64,000 bases of DNA, from contig CM034539.1 in assembly GCA_020002185.1 (NCBI GenBank), forward strand, positions 1,296,355 through 1,360,354, read 5' to 3'. Of this stretch, positions 1 to 11,612 are shown in pieces. Below the pieces are notes generated by a model, which was not told the origin of the DNA, made no database searches, and saw only the letters and a list, made by a program, of their open reading frames with translations. How positions within the stretch are numbered: the stretch's first letter is position 1; every line of letters begins with the position of its first letter. The stretch comes from Paraescarpia echinospica. Lineage: Eukaryota; Annelida; Polychaeta; Sabellida; Siboglinidae. Made by a program: the position numbers and the translations under genes.

Positions 1-1443
1 GGTCTTGCCAGGGAGTAGACCGTAAGGCGCATTGAGCAGGTCTTGCGAGGGAGTAGACCGTAAGGCGCATTGAGCAGGTCTTGCGAGGGAGTAGACCGTA
101 AGGCGCATTGAGCAGGTCTTGCGAGGGAGTAGACTGTAAGGCGCATTGAGCAGGTCTTGCGAGGGAGTAGACTGTAAGGCGCATTGAGCAGGTCTTGCGA
201 GGGAGTAGACTGTAAGGCGCATTGAACAGGTCTTGCGAGGGAGTAGACTAAGGTGCATTGAGCAGGTCTTGCCAGGGAGTAGACTGTAAGGTGCATTGAG
301 CAGGTCTTGCCAGGGAGTAGATTGTAAGGTGCATTGAGCAGGTCTTGCGAGGGAGTAGACTGTAAGGCGCATTGAGCAGGTCTTGCGAGGGAGTAGACTG
401 TAAGGTGCATTGAGCAGGTCTTGCGAGGGAGTAGACTGTAAGGCGCATTGAGCAGGTCTTGCGAGGGAGTAGACTGTAAGGTGCATTGAGCAGGTCTTGC
501 CAGGGAGTAGACTGTAAGGTGCATTGAGCAGGTCTTGCGAGGGAGTAGACTGTAAGGCGCATTGAGCAGGTCTTGGGAGGGAGTAGACTGTAAGGTGCAT
601 TGAGCAGGTCTTGGGAGGGAGTAGACTGTAAGGCGCATTGAGCAGGTCTTGCGAGGGAGTAGACTGTAAGGTGCATTGAGCAGGTCTTGCCAGGGAGTAG
701 ACTGTAAGGTGCATTGAGCAGGTCTTGCGAGGGAGTAGACTGTAAGGTGCATTGAACAGGTCTTGCCAGGGAGTAGACTGTAAGGTGCATTGAGCAGGTC
801 TTGCCAGGGAGTAGACTGTAAGGCGCATTGAACAGGTCTTGCGAGGGAGTAGACTGTAAGGCGCATTGAGCAGATATTGCGAGGGAGTAGACTGTAAGGT
901 GCATTGAGCAGGTCTTGCGAGGGAGTAGACTGTAAGGGGCATTGAGCAGGTCTTGCGAGGGAGTAGACTGTAAGGGGCATTGAGCAGGTCTTGCGAGGGA
1001 GTAGACTGTAAGGTGCATTGAGCAGGTCTTGCCAGGGAGTAGACTGTAACGCGCATTGAGCAGGTCTAGCGAGGGAGTAGACTGTAAGGCGCATTGAGCA
1101 GGTCTTGCGAGGGAGTAGACTGTACGGCGCATTGAGCAGGTCTTGCGAGGGAGTAGACTGTAAGGCGCATTGAGTAGGTCTTGCGAGGGAATAGACTGTA
1201 ATGCGCATTGAGCAGGTCTTGCGAGGGAGTAGACTGTAAGGTGCATTGAGCAGGTCTTGCGAGGGAGTAGACTGTAAGGTGCATTGAGCAGGTCTTGCGA
1301 GGGAGTAGACTGTAAGGCGCATTGAGCAGGTCTTGCGAAGGAGTAGACTGTAAGGTGCATTGAGCAGGTCTTGCGAGGGAGTAGACTGTAAGGCGCATTG
1401 AGCAGGTCTTGCCAGGGAGTAGACTTTAAGGCGCATTGAACAG
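1..1443. repeat. 38-bp minisatellite made from a SINE tail, about 38 copies
   Basis: Tandem array with a 38-bp period. Each unit has a block like CAGGTCTTGCGAGGGAGTAG followed by ACTGTAAGGCGCATTGAG. It enters from the left edge, so its true length is unknown. Copies differ mainly by C/T in GGYGCATTGAG and C/G in TTGCSAGGGA. The unit corresponds to the stretch CAAGTCTGCCATGGAGTAAA plus GTGTAAAGCACCTTGAG in the 3' half of the SINE at 55931-56283. The bases just after the array match the rest of that SINE's 3' end, so the array looks like an internal expansion of a SINE tail. It lies in an SGF29 intron, upstream of the first visible exon. The 453-codon open frame on the minus strand (248-1609) is only translated repeat. 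Confidence 0.93.
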
Positions 1444-1490
1444 TCCTAAGGACTGGATATTGTGCTCCATAAGAACTCACCTTTACCGTG
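1441..1490 (+). mobile_element. SINE 3' end flanking the 38-bp array
   Basis: The stretch with GGACTGGATATTGTGCTCCA and ATAAGAACTCACC matches the 3' terminus of the tRNA-derived SINE at 56236-56279 (GGACCGGATACTTGCGATAT, ATAAGAACTTACC) and the SINE tail at the right end of the window. It is the unamplified 3' remainder of the SINE copy whose middle became the 38-bp array. The 5' part of the SINE, with any tRNA-like head, would lie before the window. Confidence 0.72.
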
Positions 1491-1801
1491 TTATAATGGT
1501 TGAAGGTCAAGTACTTGGACTTGGACTTAAATACAGTTTTCCATTGCTTAGTCTTGGGTTTTTGAAATGACATACACCGTACGTGTACATCGTCAGTTGT
1601 ATTTACCAAAATGTCATGTACATTTCAAGTTCATAACAAGTATTTAGAATACAAAACAATATTTCTCTAGTCTTCTGCCTGTGTGTTGCACATTGAGTGC
1701 ACATCCTGATTATGTCTATGTACTATTAATATTATTTTTTAACGTGTGGTTGGTTAGAATTCTGCCGGTGCATCTAGTTCAGTGTTACGAACCTGTTGCA
1801 G

Positions 1802-1987
1802 GCCTCCTCCACTGTGTGGCGCTGTCTCTGCTGAACCGAACTACATTGCTAAGCCTGGAGACAAGGTGGCAGCACGGGTACGTAGCACCGATGGAGAAGA
1901 GAATTGGATTCTGGCTGAAGTTGTGTCGTACAACAGCATCACGTGCAGATACGAGGTGGACGATATAGACGCGGAGGAAGGGAAAGA
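1802..1987 (+). CDS. SGF29: SGF29 internal exon, first Tudor domain
   Basis: SGF29 is the histone-reading subunit of the GCN5 acetyltransferase module of SAGA and ATAC; its tandem Tudor domains bind H3K4me2/3. This exon follows an acceptor (TTGCAG) and ends at GA|GTAAGA. It enters with one base and leaves with two, which fits the next exon. It encodes PPLCGAVSAEPNYIAKPGDK and then KVAARVRSTDGEENWILAEV, VVSYNS and YEVDDID. These match human SGF29 (CCDC101) closely, and the acidic EVDDID motif is the part known to contact the H3 N-terminus. The upstream exons for the N-terminal coiled-coil region are outside the window. Assignment is from recalled family sequence, not a search. Confidence 0.93.
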
Positions 1988-2541
1988 GTAAGACCTCGTC
2001 CAAGTGAACTGCTACTCTTTACTTCTTTTCCTTGTCAGGCCACATCACTTCCTAAACGGCCGGCACCTTGGGCGCCAAATTTTAGAGTTTAATCTATGAT
2101 CACTCGGAAGAAAAGTAATGCCTACATTTTTTGAAATTCCCAGTAGGTTAACGTTTTTTTAACCAATCCGAGAATTTTATCAGATATTAAACGGACGTAA
2201 ATTTATTGTTCGTAATGTTACGCTTATTTTCTGTGATTTCACCAAGGTGCACAGAACAGTTTGGGATGTTTTACATTAATTATAAAAAAACTTTTTCAAA
2301 TTTACATCAAACTTAATTTACAAATACTGCAGGAAACCAAGTTCTGCTTCTGTGCATATGTGGCAGTGCCTGGGGTAGGGGCTTTTTGCTAGTATATGTA
2401 ACAACTATGTTAAACTTTAAAGCATTTTAGTTGGACAGGTACAGAGCTTATATTAAAACAAAAGAAAACCAACCACCATCAAAGCATTACATTGTATTTA
2501 ACTGTTTGAGTTACTGTTTTTCTGATGTGATTTCCTCACAG
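1988..2541 (+). other. SGF29: SGF29 intron between the two Tudor-encoding exons
   Basis: AT-rich intron of 554 bp with a GTAAGA donor and a TTCCTCACAG acceptor. It splits a codon after its second base. I see no further gene or repeat in it. Confidence 0.85.
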
Positions 2542-2635
2542 AAGGCATACGCTGAGTCGAAGGCGAATTGTCCCACTGCCTATCTGGAAAGTTAGCCCTG
2601 AAACTGACCCAGAAGCCCTGTTTCCCAAAGGAGCG
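2542..2635 (+). CDS. SGF29: SGF29 exon, end of Tudor 1 and linker
   Basis: A 94-bp exon that completes the split codon, then encodes RHTLSRRRIVPLPIWKVSPE followed by TDPEALFPKGA. It ends at GCG|GTAAGT in phase 0. RHTLSRRR and ETDPEALF are hallmarks of metazoan SGF29. The next exon in the gene (7925-7993) starts in phase 0, so the reading frame continues without adjustment. The 5.3-kb intron that follows contains the left edge of the duplicated block, a retrotransposon fragment and the first 67-bp array. Confidence 0.93.
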
Positions 2636-3376
2636 GTAAGTAATGTATCATGCGTTCATTTAGGTTACAGCTACCTTTAGGTAGTCTTCATAGAAGTAAT
2701 AGATGAGCCAATGTTCTGGCAATATACCGTAAGACTGTTATATACATAACATTATTAATATTTAGCAAAATTCTTAGACTATTTCTCACTGGATGATTTA
2801 TGGCTGTCAAATGTCATCTGTTTTAAATAATAATAATTACATTATGTGAACACAAATAAACACAGCATAATTACATTTTCAGATGTCCTTAGCAATTCAC
2901 TGTACAGTTTCTTTCCTGCTGTTTACTGTTCTCATGTCACTGTTTGTTACTGTCAGTGGTGACAATAATTTAATTAAACTTTGACAATTTTGTGTTGTAC
3001 ACAATTTTCATTGGGAGTTTTGTGTAATTATAATGCCACAATTCTGTGATCTTTTTCATCTCAAAATACATCTAAATTAACAATGTTATACTTCATGTTT
3101 TAATTTTATTACTGTAGTAAAAAAATTAATTTTCATGACAGAAATAGTATAAGACGGGAATTTGAGACCAATGAATAATCCAATTAGTTTTTTCACTTTT
3201 CAAGATGAAGTTAGTTTGTTGTCATGAATTACTGTATAGCGATTATTTTATTATTCTAAATCTTCTTCACAACCATGAAGTTTGTGATAAGAATAGTTAT
3301 AATAATTTAACTGCCTACTTAATGAACATATTCATCAACTGTTATGTCATAAGTTACTCATAACACTGGGAGGGGA
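2636..3376 (+). other. SGF29 intron, left part; duplication begins at about 3010
   Basis: AT-rich intronic sequence without recognisable genes. From position 3010 (ATTGGGAGTTTTGTG) onward it is near identical to 10823 onward and 17427 onward, which marks the left edge of the tandem duplication. Sequence before 3010 is unique in the window. Confidence 0.8.
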
Positions 3377-3799
3377 AAGTCCTTAGAGGGAGTTATACCA
3401 GCATACCTTTATGGTCAGGAGACAGTGGCACTGACAGAACAACAACAACAGGAGCTGCAAGTTTGTGAGAACAACTGGGTTAGAAGAATAACAAGAACAA
3501 AGTGGGTAGACAGAAGAAGGACGAATGACCTGAAGAAAGAGGTTGGAATGCAATGTAATGTAACAGGAGGATTATTGAGAAGCCGGATGAGATGGGCAGG
3601 TCACTTGGCAAGGATAGATGCCGGAAAAATAGCGAAGAGAGCAGAGGCAGAACAACATAAAGGATACGGGAAAAGGGGAAGGCCACAGCTGAGATGGGAG
3701 GACTGCATGAGGAGAGACATGAGAAGATCAGGGGAGGATGAAAAATGGAGAGAGAGAGAGTGATGTACAGAAAACTTTAGAAGGAAAAAACACAGTTAG
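3377..3799 (+). pseudogene. Non-LTR retrotransposon RT C-terminal fragment, unit 1
   Basis: The frame opens upstream of any ATG and reads GVIPAYLYGQETVALTEQQQ, then LQVCENNWVRRI, RSRMRWAGHLARI and GKRGRPQLRWEDCMRRD. This is the C-terminal end seen in many invertebrate endonuclease-reverse transcriptases (the LYG.ETW.LT and R.RW.GH..R motifs). The endonuclease and catalytic RT core are absent, so it is a 5'-truncated relic. In this unit a TGA at 3761-3763 replaces the TGG found in units 2 and 3 and shortens the frame; the family stop would be TAG at 3797-3799. It lies in an SGF29 intron in the sense orientation. The exact clade cannot be told from this fragment. Confidence 0.85.
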
Positions 3800-6700
3800 T
3801 GGTTCTGGTATACTGTACCTGACCCTCACCCCTGTACAGCAGGGAACAAGGAGGAGACAATGAGAGTGGTTCAGCTATACTGTACCTAACCCTCACCCCT
3901 GTACAGCAGGGAACAAGGAGGAGACAATGAGAGTGGTTCAGCTATACTGTACCTGACCCTCACCCCTGTACAGCAGGGAACAAGGAGGAGACAATGAGAG
4001 TGGTTCAGCTATAATGTACCTGACCCTCACCCCTGTACAGCAGGGAAGAAGGAGGAGACAGAGAGTGGTTCAGCTATACTGTACGTGACGCTCACCCCAG
4101 TACAGCAGGAAAAAAGGAGACACAGAGAGTGGTTCAGCTGTACTGTACCTGACCCTCACCCCTGTACAGCAGGGAATAAGGAGGAGACACAGAGAATGGT
4201 TCAGCTATACTGTACCTGACCCTCACCCCTGTACAGCAGGGAACAAGGAGGAGACACAGAGAGTGGTTCAGCTATAATGTACCTGACCCTCACCCCTGTA
4301 CAGCAGGGAACAAGGAGGAGACACAGAGAGTGGTTCAGCTATACTGTACCTGACCCTCACCCCTGTACAGCAGGGAACAAAGAGGAGACAATGAGAGTGG
4401 TTCAGCTATACTGTACCTGACCCTCACCCCTGTACAGCAGGGAACATGGAGGAGACAATGAGAGTGGTTCAGCTATACTGTACCTGACCCTCACCCCTGT
4501 ACAGCAGGGAACAAGGAGGAGACAATGAGAGTGGTTCAGCTATACTGTACCTGACCCTCACCCCTGTACAGCAGGGAACAAGGAGGAGACACAGAGAGTG
4601 GTTCAGCTATACTGTACCTGACCCTCACCCCTGTACAGCAGGGAACAAGGAGGAGACAATGAGAGTGGTTCAGCTATACTGTACCTGACCCTCACCCCTG
4701 TACACCAGGGAACAAAGAGGAGACACAGAGAGTGGTTCAGCTATACTGTACCTGACCCTCACCCCTGTACAGCAGGGAACAAGGAGGAGACACAGAGTGG
4801 TTCAGCTATACTGTACCTGACCCTCACCCCTGTACAGCAGGGAACAAGGAGGAGACAATGAGAGTGGTTCAGCTATACTGTACCTGACCCTCACCCCTGT
4901 ACAGCAGGGAACAAGGAGGAGACACAGAAAGTGGTTCAGCTATACAGTACCTGACCCTCACCCCTGTACAGCAGGGAACAAGGAGGAGACAATGAGAGTG
5001 GTTCAGCTATACTGTACCTGACCCTCACCCCAGTACACCAGGCAACAAGGAGACACAGAGAGTGGTTCAGCTATACTGTACCTGACCCTCACCCCTGTAC
5101 AGCAGGGAACAAGGAGACAATGAGAGTGGTTCAGCTATACTGTACCTGACCCTCACTGCTGTACAGCAGGGAACAAGGAGGAGACACAGAGAGTGGTTCA
5201 GCTATACTGTACCTGATCCCCACCCCTGTACAGCAGGGAACAAGGAGGAGACAATGAGATGTGGTGGACAGCTCAGCTATACTGTACCTGACCCTCACCC
5301 CTGTACACCAGGGAACAAGGAGGAGACACAGAGAGTGGTTCAGCTATACTGTACCTGACCCTCACCCTGTACAGCAGGAACAAGGAGAGAGACACAGAGG
5401 AGTGGTTCAGCTATACTGTACCTGACCCTCACCCCTGTACAGCAGGGAACAAGGAGGAGACACAGAGAGTGGTTCAGCTATACTGTACCTGACCCTCACC
5501 CCTGTACAGCAGGGAACAAGGAGGAGACACAGAGAGTGGTTCAGCTATACTGTACCTGACCCTCACCCCTGTACAGCAGGGGAACAAGGAGGAGACACAG
5601 AGAGTGGTTCAGCTATACTGTACCTGACCCTCACCCCCGTACAACAGGGAACAAGGAGGAGACACAGAGGGAAATTAGTTTCAGCTATACTGTACCCAGC
5701 CCTCACCTGTACAGCAGGGAACCAGGAGGAGACACTGAGAGTGGTTCAGCTATACTGTACCTGACCCTCACCCCTGTACAGCAGGGAACAAGGAGGAGAC
5801 AATGAGAGTGGTTCAGCTATACTGTACCTGACCCTCACCCCTGTACAGCAGGGAACAAGGAGGAGACAATGAGAGTGGTTCAGCTATACTGTACCTTACC
5901 CTCACCCCTGTACACCAGGGAACAAGGAGGAGACACAGAGAGTGGTTCAGCTATACTGTACCTGATCCTCACCCCTGTACAGCAGGGAACAAGGAGGAGA
6001 CAATGAGAGTGGTTCAGCTATACTGTACCTTACCCTCACCCCTGTACAGCAGGGAAGAAGGAGGAGACAATGAGAGTGGTTCAGCTATACTGTACCTGAC
6101 CCTCACCCCTGTACAGCAGGGAACAAGGAGGAGACACAGAGAGTGGTTCAGCTATACTGTACCTGACACACCCCTGTACAGCAGGGAAGAAGGAGGAGAC
6201 ACAGAGAGTGGTTCAGCTATACTGTACCTGACCCCCACCCCTGTACAGCAGGGAACAAGGAGGAGACACAGAGAGTGGTTCAGCTATACTGTACCTGACC
6301 CTCACCCCTGTACAGCAGGGAACAAGGAGGAGACAATGAGAGTGGTTCAGCTATACTGTACCTTACCCTCACCCCTGTACACCAGGAAACAAGGAGGAGA
6401 CACAGAGAGTGGTTCAGCTATACTGTACCTGACCCTCACCAATGTACAGCAGGGAACAAGGACGAGACAATGAGAGTGGTTCAGCTATACTGTGCCTGAC
6501 CCTCACCCCTGTACAGCAGGGAACAAGGAGGACACACAGAGAGTGGTTCAGCTATATTGTACCTGACCCTCACCCCTGTACAGCAGGGAAGAAGGAGGAG
6601 ACACAGAGAGTGGTTCAGCTATACTGTACCTGACCCTCACCCCTGTACACCAGGGAACAAGGAGAAGACACAGAGAGTGGTTCAGATATACTGTACCTGA

Positions 6701-7838
6701 CCCTCACCCCTGTACAGCAGGGAACAAGGAGGAGACACAGAGAGTGGTTCAGCTATACTGTACCTGACCCTCACCCCAGTACACCAGGCAACAAGGAAAC
6801 ACAGAGAGTGGTTCAGCTATACTGTACCTGACCCTCACCGCTGTACAGCAGGGAACAAGGAGGAGACACAGGGATTGGTTCAGCTATACTGTACCTGACC
6901 CTTACCCCTGTACACCAGGGAACAAGGAGGAGACACAGAGAGTGGTTCAGCTATACTGTACCTGAACCCCACCCCTGTACAGCAGGGAACAAGGAGGAGA
7001 CACAGAGAGTGGTTCAGCTATACTGTACCTGACCCTCACCACTGTACAGCAGGGAACAAGAAGACACAGAGAGTGGTTCAGCTATACTGTACCTTACCCT
7101 CACCCCAGTACACCAGGCAACAAGGAGACACAGAGATTGGTTCAGCTATACTGTACCTGACCCTTACCCCTGTACACCAGGGAACAAGGAGGAGACACAG
7201 AGAGTGGTTCAGCTATACTGTACCTGACCCTCACCCCTGTACAGCAGGGAACAAGGAGACAATGAGAGTGGTTCAGCTATACTGCACCTGACCCTCACCC
7301 CTGTACAGCAGGGAACAAGGAGGAGACACAGAGAGTGGTTCAGCTATACTGTACCTGACCCCCACCCCTGTACAGCAGGGAAGAAGGAGGAGACACAGAG
7401 AGTGGTTCAGCTATACTGTACCTGACCCCCACCCCTGTACAGCAGGGAAGAAGGAGGAGACACAGAGAGTGGTTCAGCTATACTGTACCTGACCCTCACC
7501 CCTGTACAGCAGGGAACAAGGAGGAGACAATGAGAGTGGTTCAGCTATAATGTACCTGACCCTCACCCCTGTACAGCAGGGAACAAAGAGACACAGAGTG
7601 TGGTTCAGCTATACTGTACCTGACCCTCACCCCAGGCAACAAGGAGACACAGAGAGTGTTTCAGCTATACTGTACCTGACCCTCACCCCTGTACAGCAGG
7701 GAACAAGGAGACAATGAGAGTGGTTCAGCTATACTGTACCTGACCCTCACTGCTGTACAGCAGGGAACAAGGAGGAGACACAGAGAGTGGTTCAGCTATA
7801 CTGTACCTGATCCCACCCCTGTACAGCAGGGAACAAGG
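3800..7838. repeat. 67-bp minisatellite array 1, about 60 copies
   Basis: Tandem array with a 67-bp period. Key blocks in each unit are GTGGTTCAGCTATACTGTAC, CTGACCCTCACCCCTGTACA and GCAGGGAACAAGGAGGAGAC, then ACAGAGA or AATGAGA. Units differ in AACAAGG/AAGAAGG, GTACAGC/GTACACC and small deletions giving shorter copies. The first unit starts within a few bases of the stop codon of the retrotransposon fragment. The short open frames inside the array are translated repeat, not genes. Confidence 0.95.
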
Positions 7839-7924
7839 AGGGGAGCAACAACACTGGATTATTTTGTTTCATGGTCAAATCGTTGTACATCCCTTGCATT
7901 ATGAGGTGTGTGTTTTGCTTTCAG

Positions 7925-7993
7925 CTGGTATTGGCGTTATACCCTCAGACGACTTGTTTCTACCGAGCCTTGGTTCACGAGCCCCCAGAACTG
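7925..7993 (+). CDS. SGF29: SGF29 exon, second Tudor domain, copy 1
   Basis: A 69-bp exon between TTTCAG and GTACTG, phase 0 at both ends. It encodes LVLALYPQTTCFYRALVHEP and PEL. LALYPQTTCFYRA is the most conserved stretch of SGF29; its two tyrosines correspond to human Y238 and Y245, which form part of the H3K4me3 cage. It splices in frame from 2542-2635. An identical coding copy lies 6604 bp downstream (14529-14597). Confidence 0.93.
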
Positions 7994-8261
7994 GTACTGT
8001 CTTGTGGATTAGGGGGTATTAATGAAGGGCTACTTCTTCAGATTAATTTTAAGCTTTATTTAAATCACATAGAATGGAATTCCACATTAAAAGGTCACAC
8101 ATAATGTCAAGAAAATAGAATCATAGTTGTTTACAGAAAATAAAACAGTGTTCGATCTAGAAAATAATTATGTTCAGATTCACAATTTTGCTTCAGTAAC
8201 ATATTTGCTCAGAGATCAGTATTCTCCAAGTTGATTATGTTTGTGTGGATTGTGTTTGCAG

Positions 8262-8378
8262 ACTTCAAGCGATTACTCCGTGTTATTTGAGGACACATCT
8301 TACCCCGAGGGGTATTCACCCCCACTCTCAGTGGCTCAGAGATACGTCATTGCCTGCAGGGATGACCGCAAGAAATGA
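8262..8378 (+). CDS. SGF29: SGF29 terminal coding exon, copy 1
   Basis: Starts after TTTGCAG in phase 0 and reads TSSDYSVLFEDTSYPEGYSP, then PLSVAQRYVIACRDDRKK and TGA. Human SGF29 ends the same way (DYSVLFEDTSY...VAQRYVVA...KK). The phenylalanine in VLFED corresponds to F264, the third aromatic of the H3K4me3 pocket. The 3' UTR follows; AATAAA occurs near 9567 and 10015, but I cannot say which polyadenylation site is used. This exon set is the one nearest the upstream exons. Confidence 0.93.
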   Translation, partial: TSSDYSVLFEDTSYPEGYSPPLSVAQRYVIACRDDRKK

Positions 8379-10822
8379 CCACACATCTAACACTATGACA
8401 GTTCCATCTTCAAGTCACGTGACCGTCACATGACACTGTTGTCATCACATGATACCATATGGAGTACATATGCATTGTGTTTGGTGCTAGAGAGAGACAT
8501 ATGTTCAATTGAGACATCAGAACGTTCATAGATGTGGCTTCAGCCATGTTATTACAATTTGATTTTCTGGACCTTTTAAGGTTTAACAAGATCTGTCTAA
8601 CCTTCCGTTTGGTTCATTTGTACAGTTCAGGGCTCAAAGGTTAGGGCTGAAATCACTTCCCAGTTTTCATTGTTTCACTAATGGAAACTGGTTAATATAG
8701 AACGTATTTATTTTATTATTATTTCTTGTTTGATAAACGTTTTCAAGTCTGGGTTAACTATTAATATATATTAATAATAACAAAATGTATATTGTGACTA
8801 AAACTCTCCCCAACTCGAGCTCAGAGGTGCACTGAAACAACTGGGATAAACAATCTGAGAGGTTGTCAACAGACAGATGAGAAGCGCTTGGAGCCAAGGA
8901 GGACAACAGGGTAAATATAATGACATGGTCCGCTCTTAGATGACGGCAGACTTGTGTTGTATTTCTCACTGACCTAACACTAACAGAGGTTGAACTCTAA
9001 ACAGTTGGGGCAGCACCCGAGAAAGCTGTAATTTGACCTAGTAATGACAAGAATCCTGTAAATACTCTTTGTTCTGTGCAATACCTTTTTTAATTGTTTT
9101 CAATATTTTGCCACTCCTAACCCACTGAAATCTCTCATCTAAAATATTATAATGAATAGATGATCGCTATAGAAATAATCAGAGTAACGTTAACCATGGG
9201 TTTTTATGAAATGGAACATCTGCGATCTGTACGGCTCCATAATCAACCAACAGTGGCAGAGTAACACAAACATTTGGACAAAGCCACAGGCCATGTTCAA
9301 TTGTTTTTGTTACTCTTCCACTTCTTGAGGATGGTCAGAGTCGGTGTAGCTCGTTAGTGTTCCGTTTTATTACCCACAACCAATTGATTCTAGTAAATTG
9401 ACTGCAATGGCAAATTAAGTAATTTAGAAAAGATAGTTTGCCATTTTGTACATAATGACTATCATAAGATAAAGAATAGTTATAAGGTGCACCATGCTAT
9501 ATGCAATGACCACATCATGATGTAAACACGTTTTCTCATCATAGCCACGTGCCAGTTTGATTACAAAATAAACTGCACCTGTGTATATTTGCAGTAGAAC
9601 ATAATCATAATGCTTCTCTAGTAAACAAGTCATGACAATCGTACGTATCAAACTGATTACTTTGCATAATTTGGTGACAGTTGTCTGTTTTTTAAGTAAA
9701 ATGAGAATGGCTACCAGGATAAACTAGAGTCCAAGATACAATGTTTCACTATTCATTTTACATCATAGATCTTAATCATTCACCAATTTGTTTCTCGTTG
9801 ATGGTACACTATATTCGTGGATTTTGTATTTTAAAAACATTAAAATACTGCTCATGGCTATTTCATGGAAAACATGCAAAGCTAAATGCTTGGTAATTTA
9901 TCTTTAATTGATAACATCTGTGTCAACTAATACATAACAATTTTGATATTTTTCTTGTACTATGACTTCAGATGCATATGAAAAGTTGTGGAGATAAAAC
10001 ACTGGAAACATTACAATAAAAGTGAGAGTATGTCGATACAGGCCATATAATATCTAAGACCATATTAAAATTATACCATTACTTCGCTGTTAGGTTAAGT
10101 ATGTTTAGTTAAATGATGAATTGATGTACCATTAAAATGAACAGACCGTGCATTTACACATTTGTACAGTTAACGAGAGTAGACATAAGTGTTGTATATT
10201 TTGGTATAATAAAATGGTTTAAAAATGATGATATGTTGTGTTGTTGTAATAATGTAGCAGAATCATAACATTGTTTACTTAGTTAAAAACTATTTCAAGT
10301 GGGCAAGCTGTATGTATGCATATATGTATGTAAGTCTTGAGAAAAGGCCCATGAAAGAAAACTTCCTGGTTAGTGCCCGTCATGCGTACCACGGTAGTTA
10401 TTTTTACTTGATGTAACTTGGTTGCCACCAATGCTGCCTGGTTCTGATGTCCACAATAATGTGAATTAATACCTGTTCCACTCAATAGATGGCACCACCA
10501 TCAACAAATAGTCCCCTCTGCAATGCTTCCACACGTCCATATGTAATGTGTTTTGGGGAACTACTAAATCCATCCATTTTGTTCATAACAGCTTTATTGA
10601 AAGACCCTCCCACACATCAGTTGGACAGTCCGAGATAATTTTGGACTTTGATTTGATGGGTGCAGTCCTATCCTGTCCTGTATTATTTGACAGACGGCAT
10701 AAGCAGGGCCACTGGTGGGTAATGTTACCTTGACTGGCCTAAACCCTCTCCCTCACCCAAGGGGAGTACTTAGTAGATGGACGCTGCTAATAATTTAGAC
10801 CAGGTAAGTAAAAGATTGCACA
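8379..10822 (+). other. SGF29 3' UTR and flank, unit 1
   Basis: AT-rich sequence with no recognised gene on either strand; open frames here are short and have no family resemblance. It recurs at 14983-17426 with scattered single-base differences and a few 1-2 base indels. The end of the 3' UTR cannot be set from sequence alone. Confidence 0.7.
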
Positions 10823-11189
10823 ATTGGGAGTTTTGTGTAATTATAATGCCACAATTCTGTGATCTTTTTCATCTCAAAATACATCTAAATTAACAATGTT
10901 ATACTTCATGTTTTAATTTTATTACTGTAGTAAAAAATTTAATTTTCATGACAGAAATAGTATAAGACGGGAATTTGAGACCAATGAATAATCCAATTAG
11001 TTTTTTCACTTTTCAAGATGAAGTTAGTTTGTTGTCATGAATTACTGTATAGCGATTATTTTATTATTCTAAATCTTCTTCACAACCATGAAGTTTGTGA
11101 TAAGAATAGTTATAATAATTTAACTGCCAACTTAATGAACATATTCATCAACTGTTATGTCATAAGTTACTCATAACACTGAGAGGGGA

Positions 11190-11612
11190 AAGTCCTTAGA
11201 GGGAGTTATACCAGCATACCTTTATGGTCAGGAGACAGTGGCACTGACAGAACAACAACAACAGGAGCTGCAAGTTTGTGAGAACAACTGGGTTAGAAGA
11301 ATAACAAGAACAAAGAGGGTAGACAGAAGAAGGACGAATGACCTGAAGAAAGAGGTTGGAATGCAATGTAATGTAACAGGAGGATTATTGAGAAGCCGGA
11401 TGAGATGGGCAGGTCACTTGGCAAGGATAGATGCCGGAAAAATAGCGAAGAGAGCAGAGGCAGAACAACATAAAGGATACGGGAAAAGGGGAAGGCCACA
11501 GCTGAGATGGGAGGACTGCATGAGGAGGGACATGAGAAGATCAGGGGAGGATGAAAAATGGAGAGAGAGAGAGCGATGGACAGAAAACTTTAGAAGGAAA
11601 AAACACAGTTAG
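11190..11612 (+). pseudogene. Non-LTR retrotransposon RT C-terminal fragment, unit 2
   Basis: Second copy of the fragment at 3377-3799, open to its natural stop. It ends ERERWTENFRRKKHS before TAG, with TGG where unit 1 has TGA. It also reads TRTKRVD where unit 1 reads TRTKWVD. It carries only the post-catalytic C-terminal domain. Confidence 0.85.

Larger units (their letters stand above)
3010..10822 (+). repeat. Segmental tandem duplication, unit 1 (7.8 kb)
   Basis: First of three tandem units. Order: AT-rich lead, reverse-transcriptase C-terminal fragment (3377-3799), 67-bp minisatellite (3800-7838), SGF29 exons (7925-7993, 8262-8378) and 2.4 kb of 3' flank. Features before the array recur 7813 bp downstream, and features after it recur 6604 bp downstream. 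The difference (1209 bp, close to 18 x 67) is explained by a longer minisatellite in unit 1. The junctions at 10797-10822 and 17401-17426 (ACCAGGTAAGTAAAAGATTG, then CACAATTGGGAG) are identical. Confidence 0.93.

Noticed and set aside
248..1609. 453-codon open frame on the minus strand
   Set aside because: It is a translation of the 38-bp array: three units give a 38-residue repeat of the SMRLTVYSLARPAQC type. No start context, domain or codon signal separate from the repeat.
6003..7291. Short frames with VVQLYCT and PHPCTAGNKEE repeats
   Set aside because: They are translations of the 67-bp minisatellite, whose length is not divisible by three, so frames cycle and end by chance.
10279..10733. 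Short frames in the SGF29 3' flank (and their copies at 16883-17337)
   Set aside because: Preserved in both units only because the DNA is duplicated. No domain, no splice-supported extension and no resemblance to a known protein.
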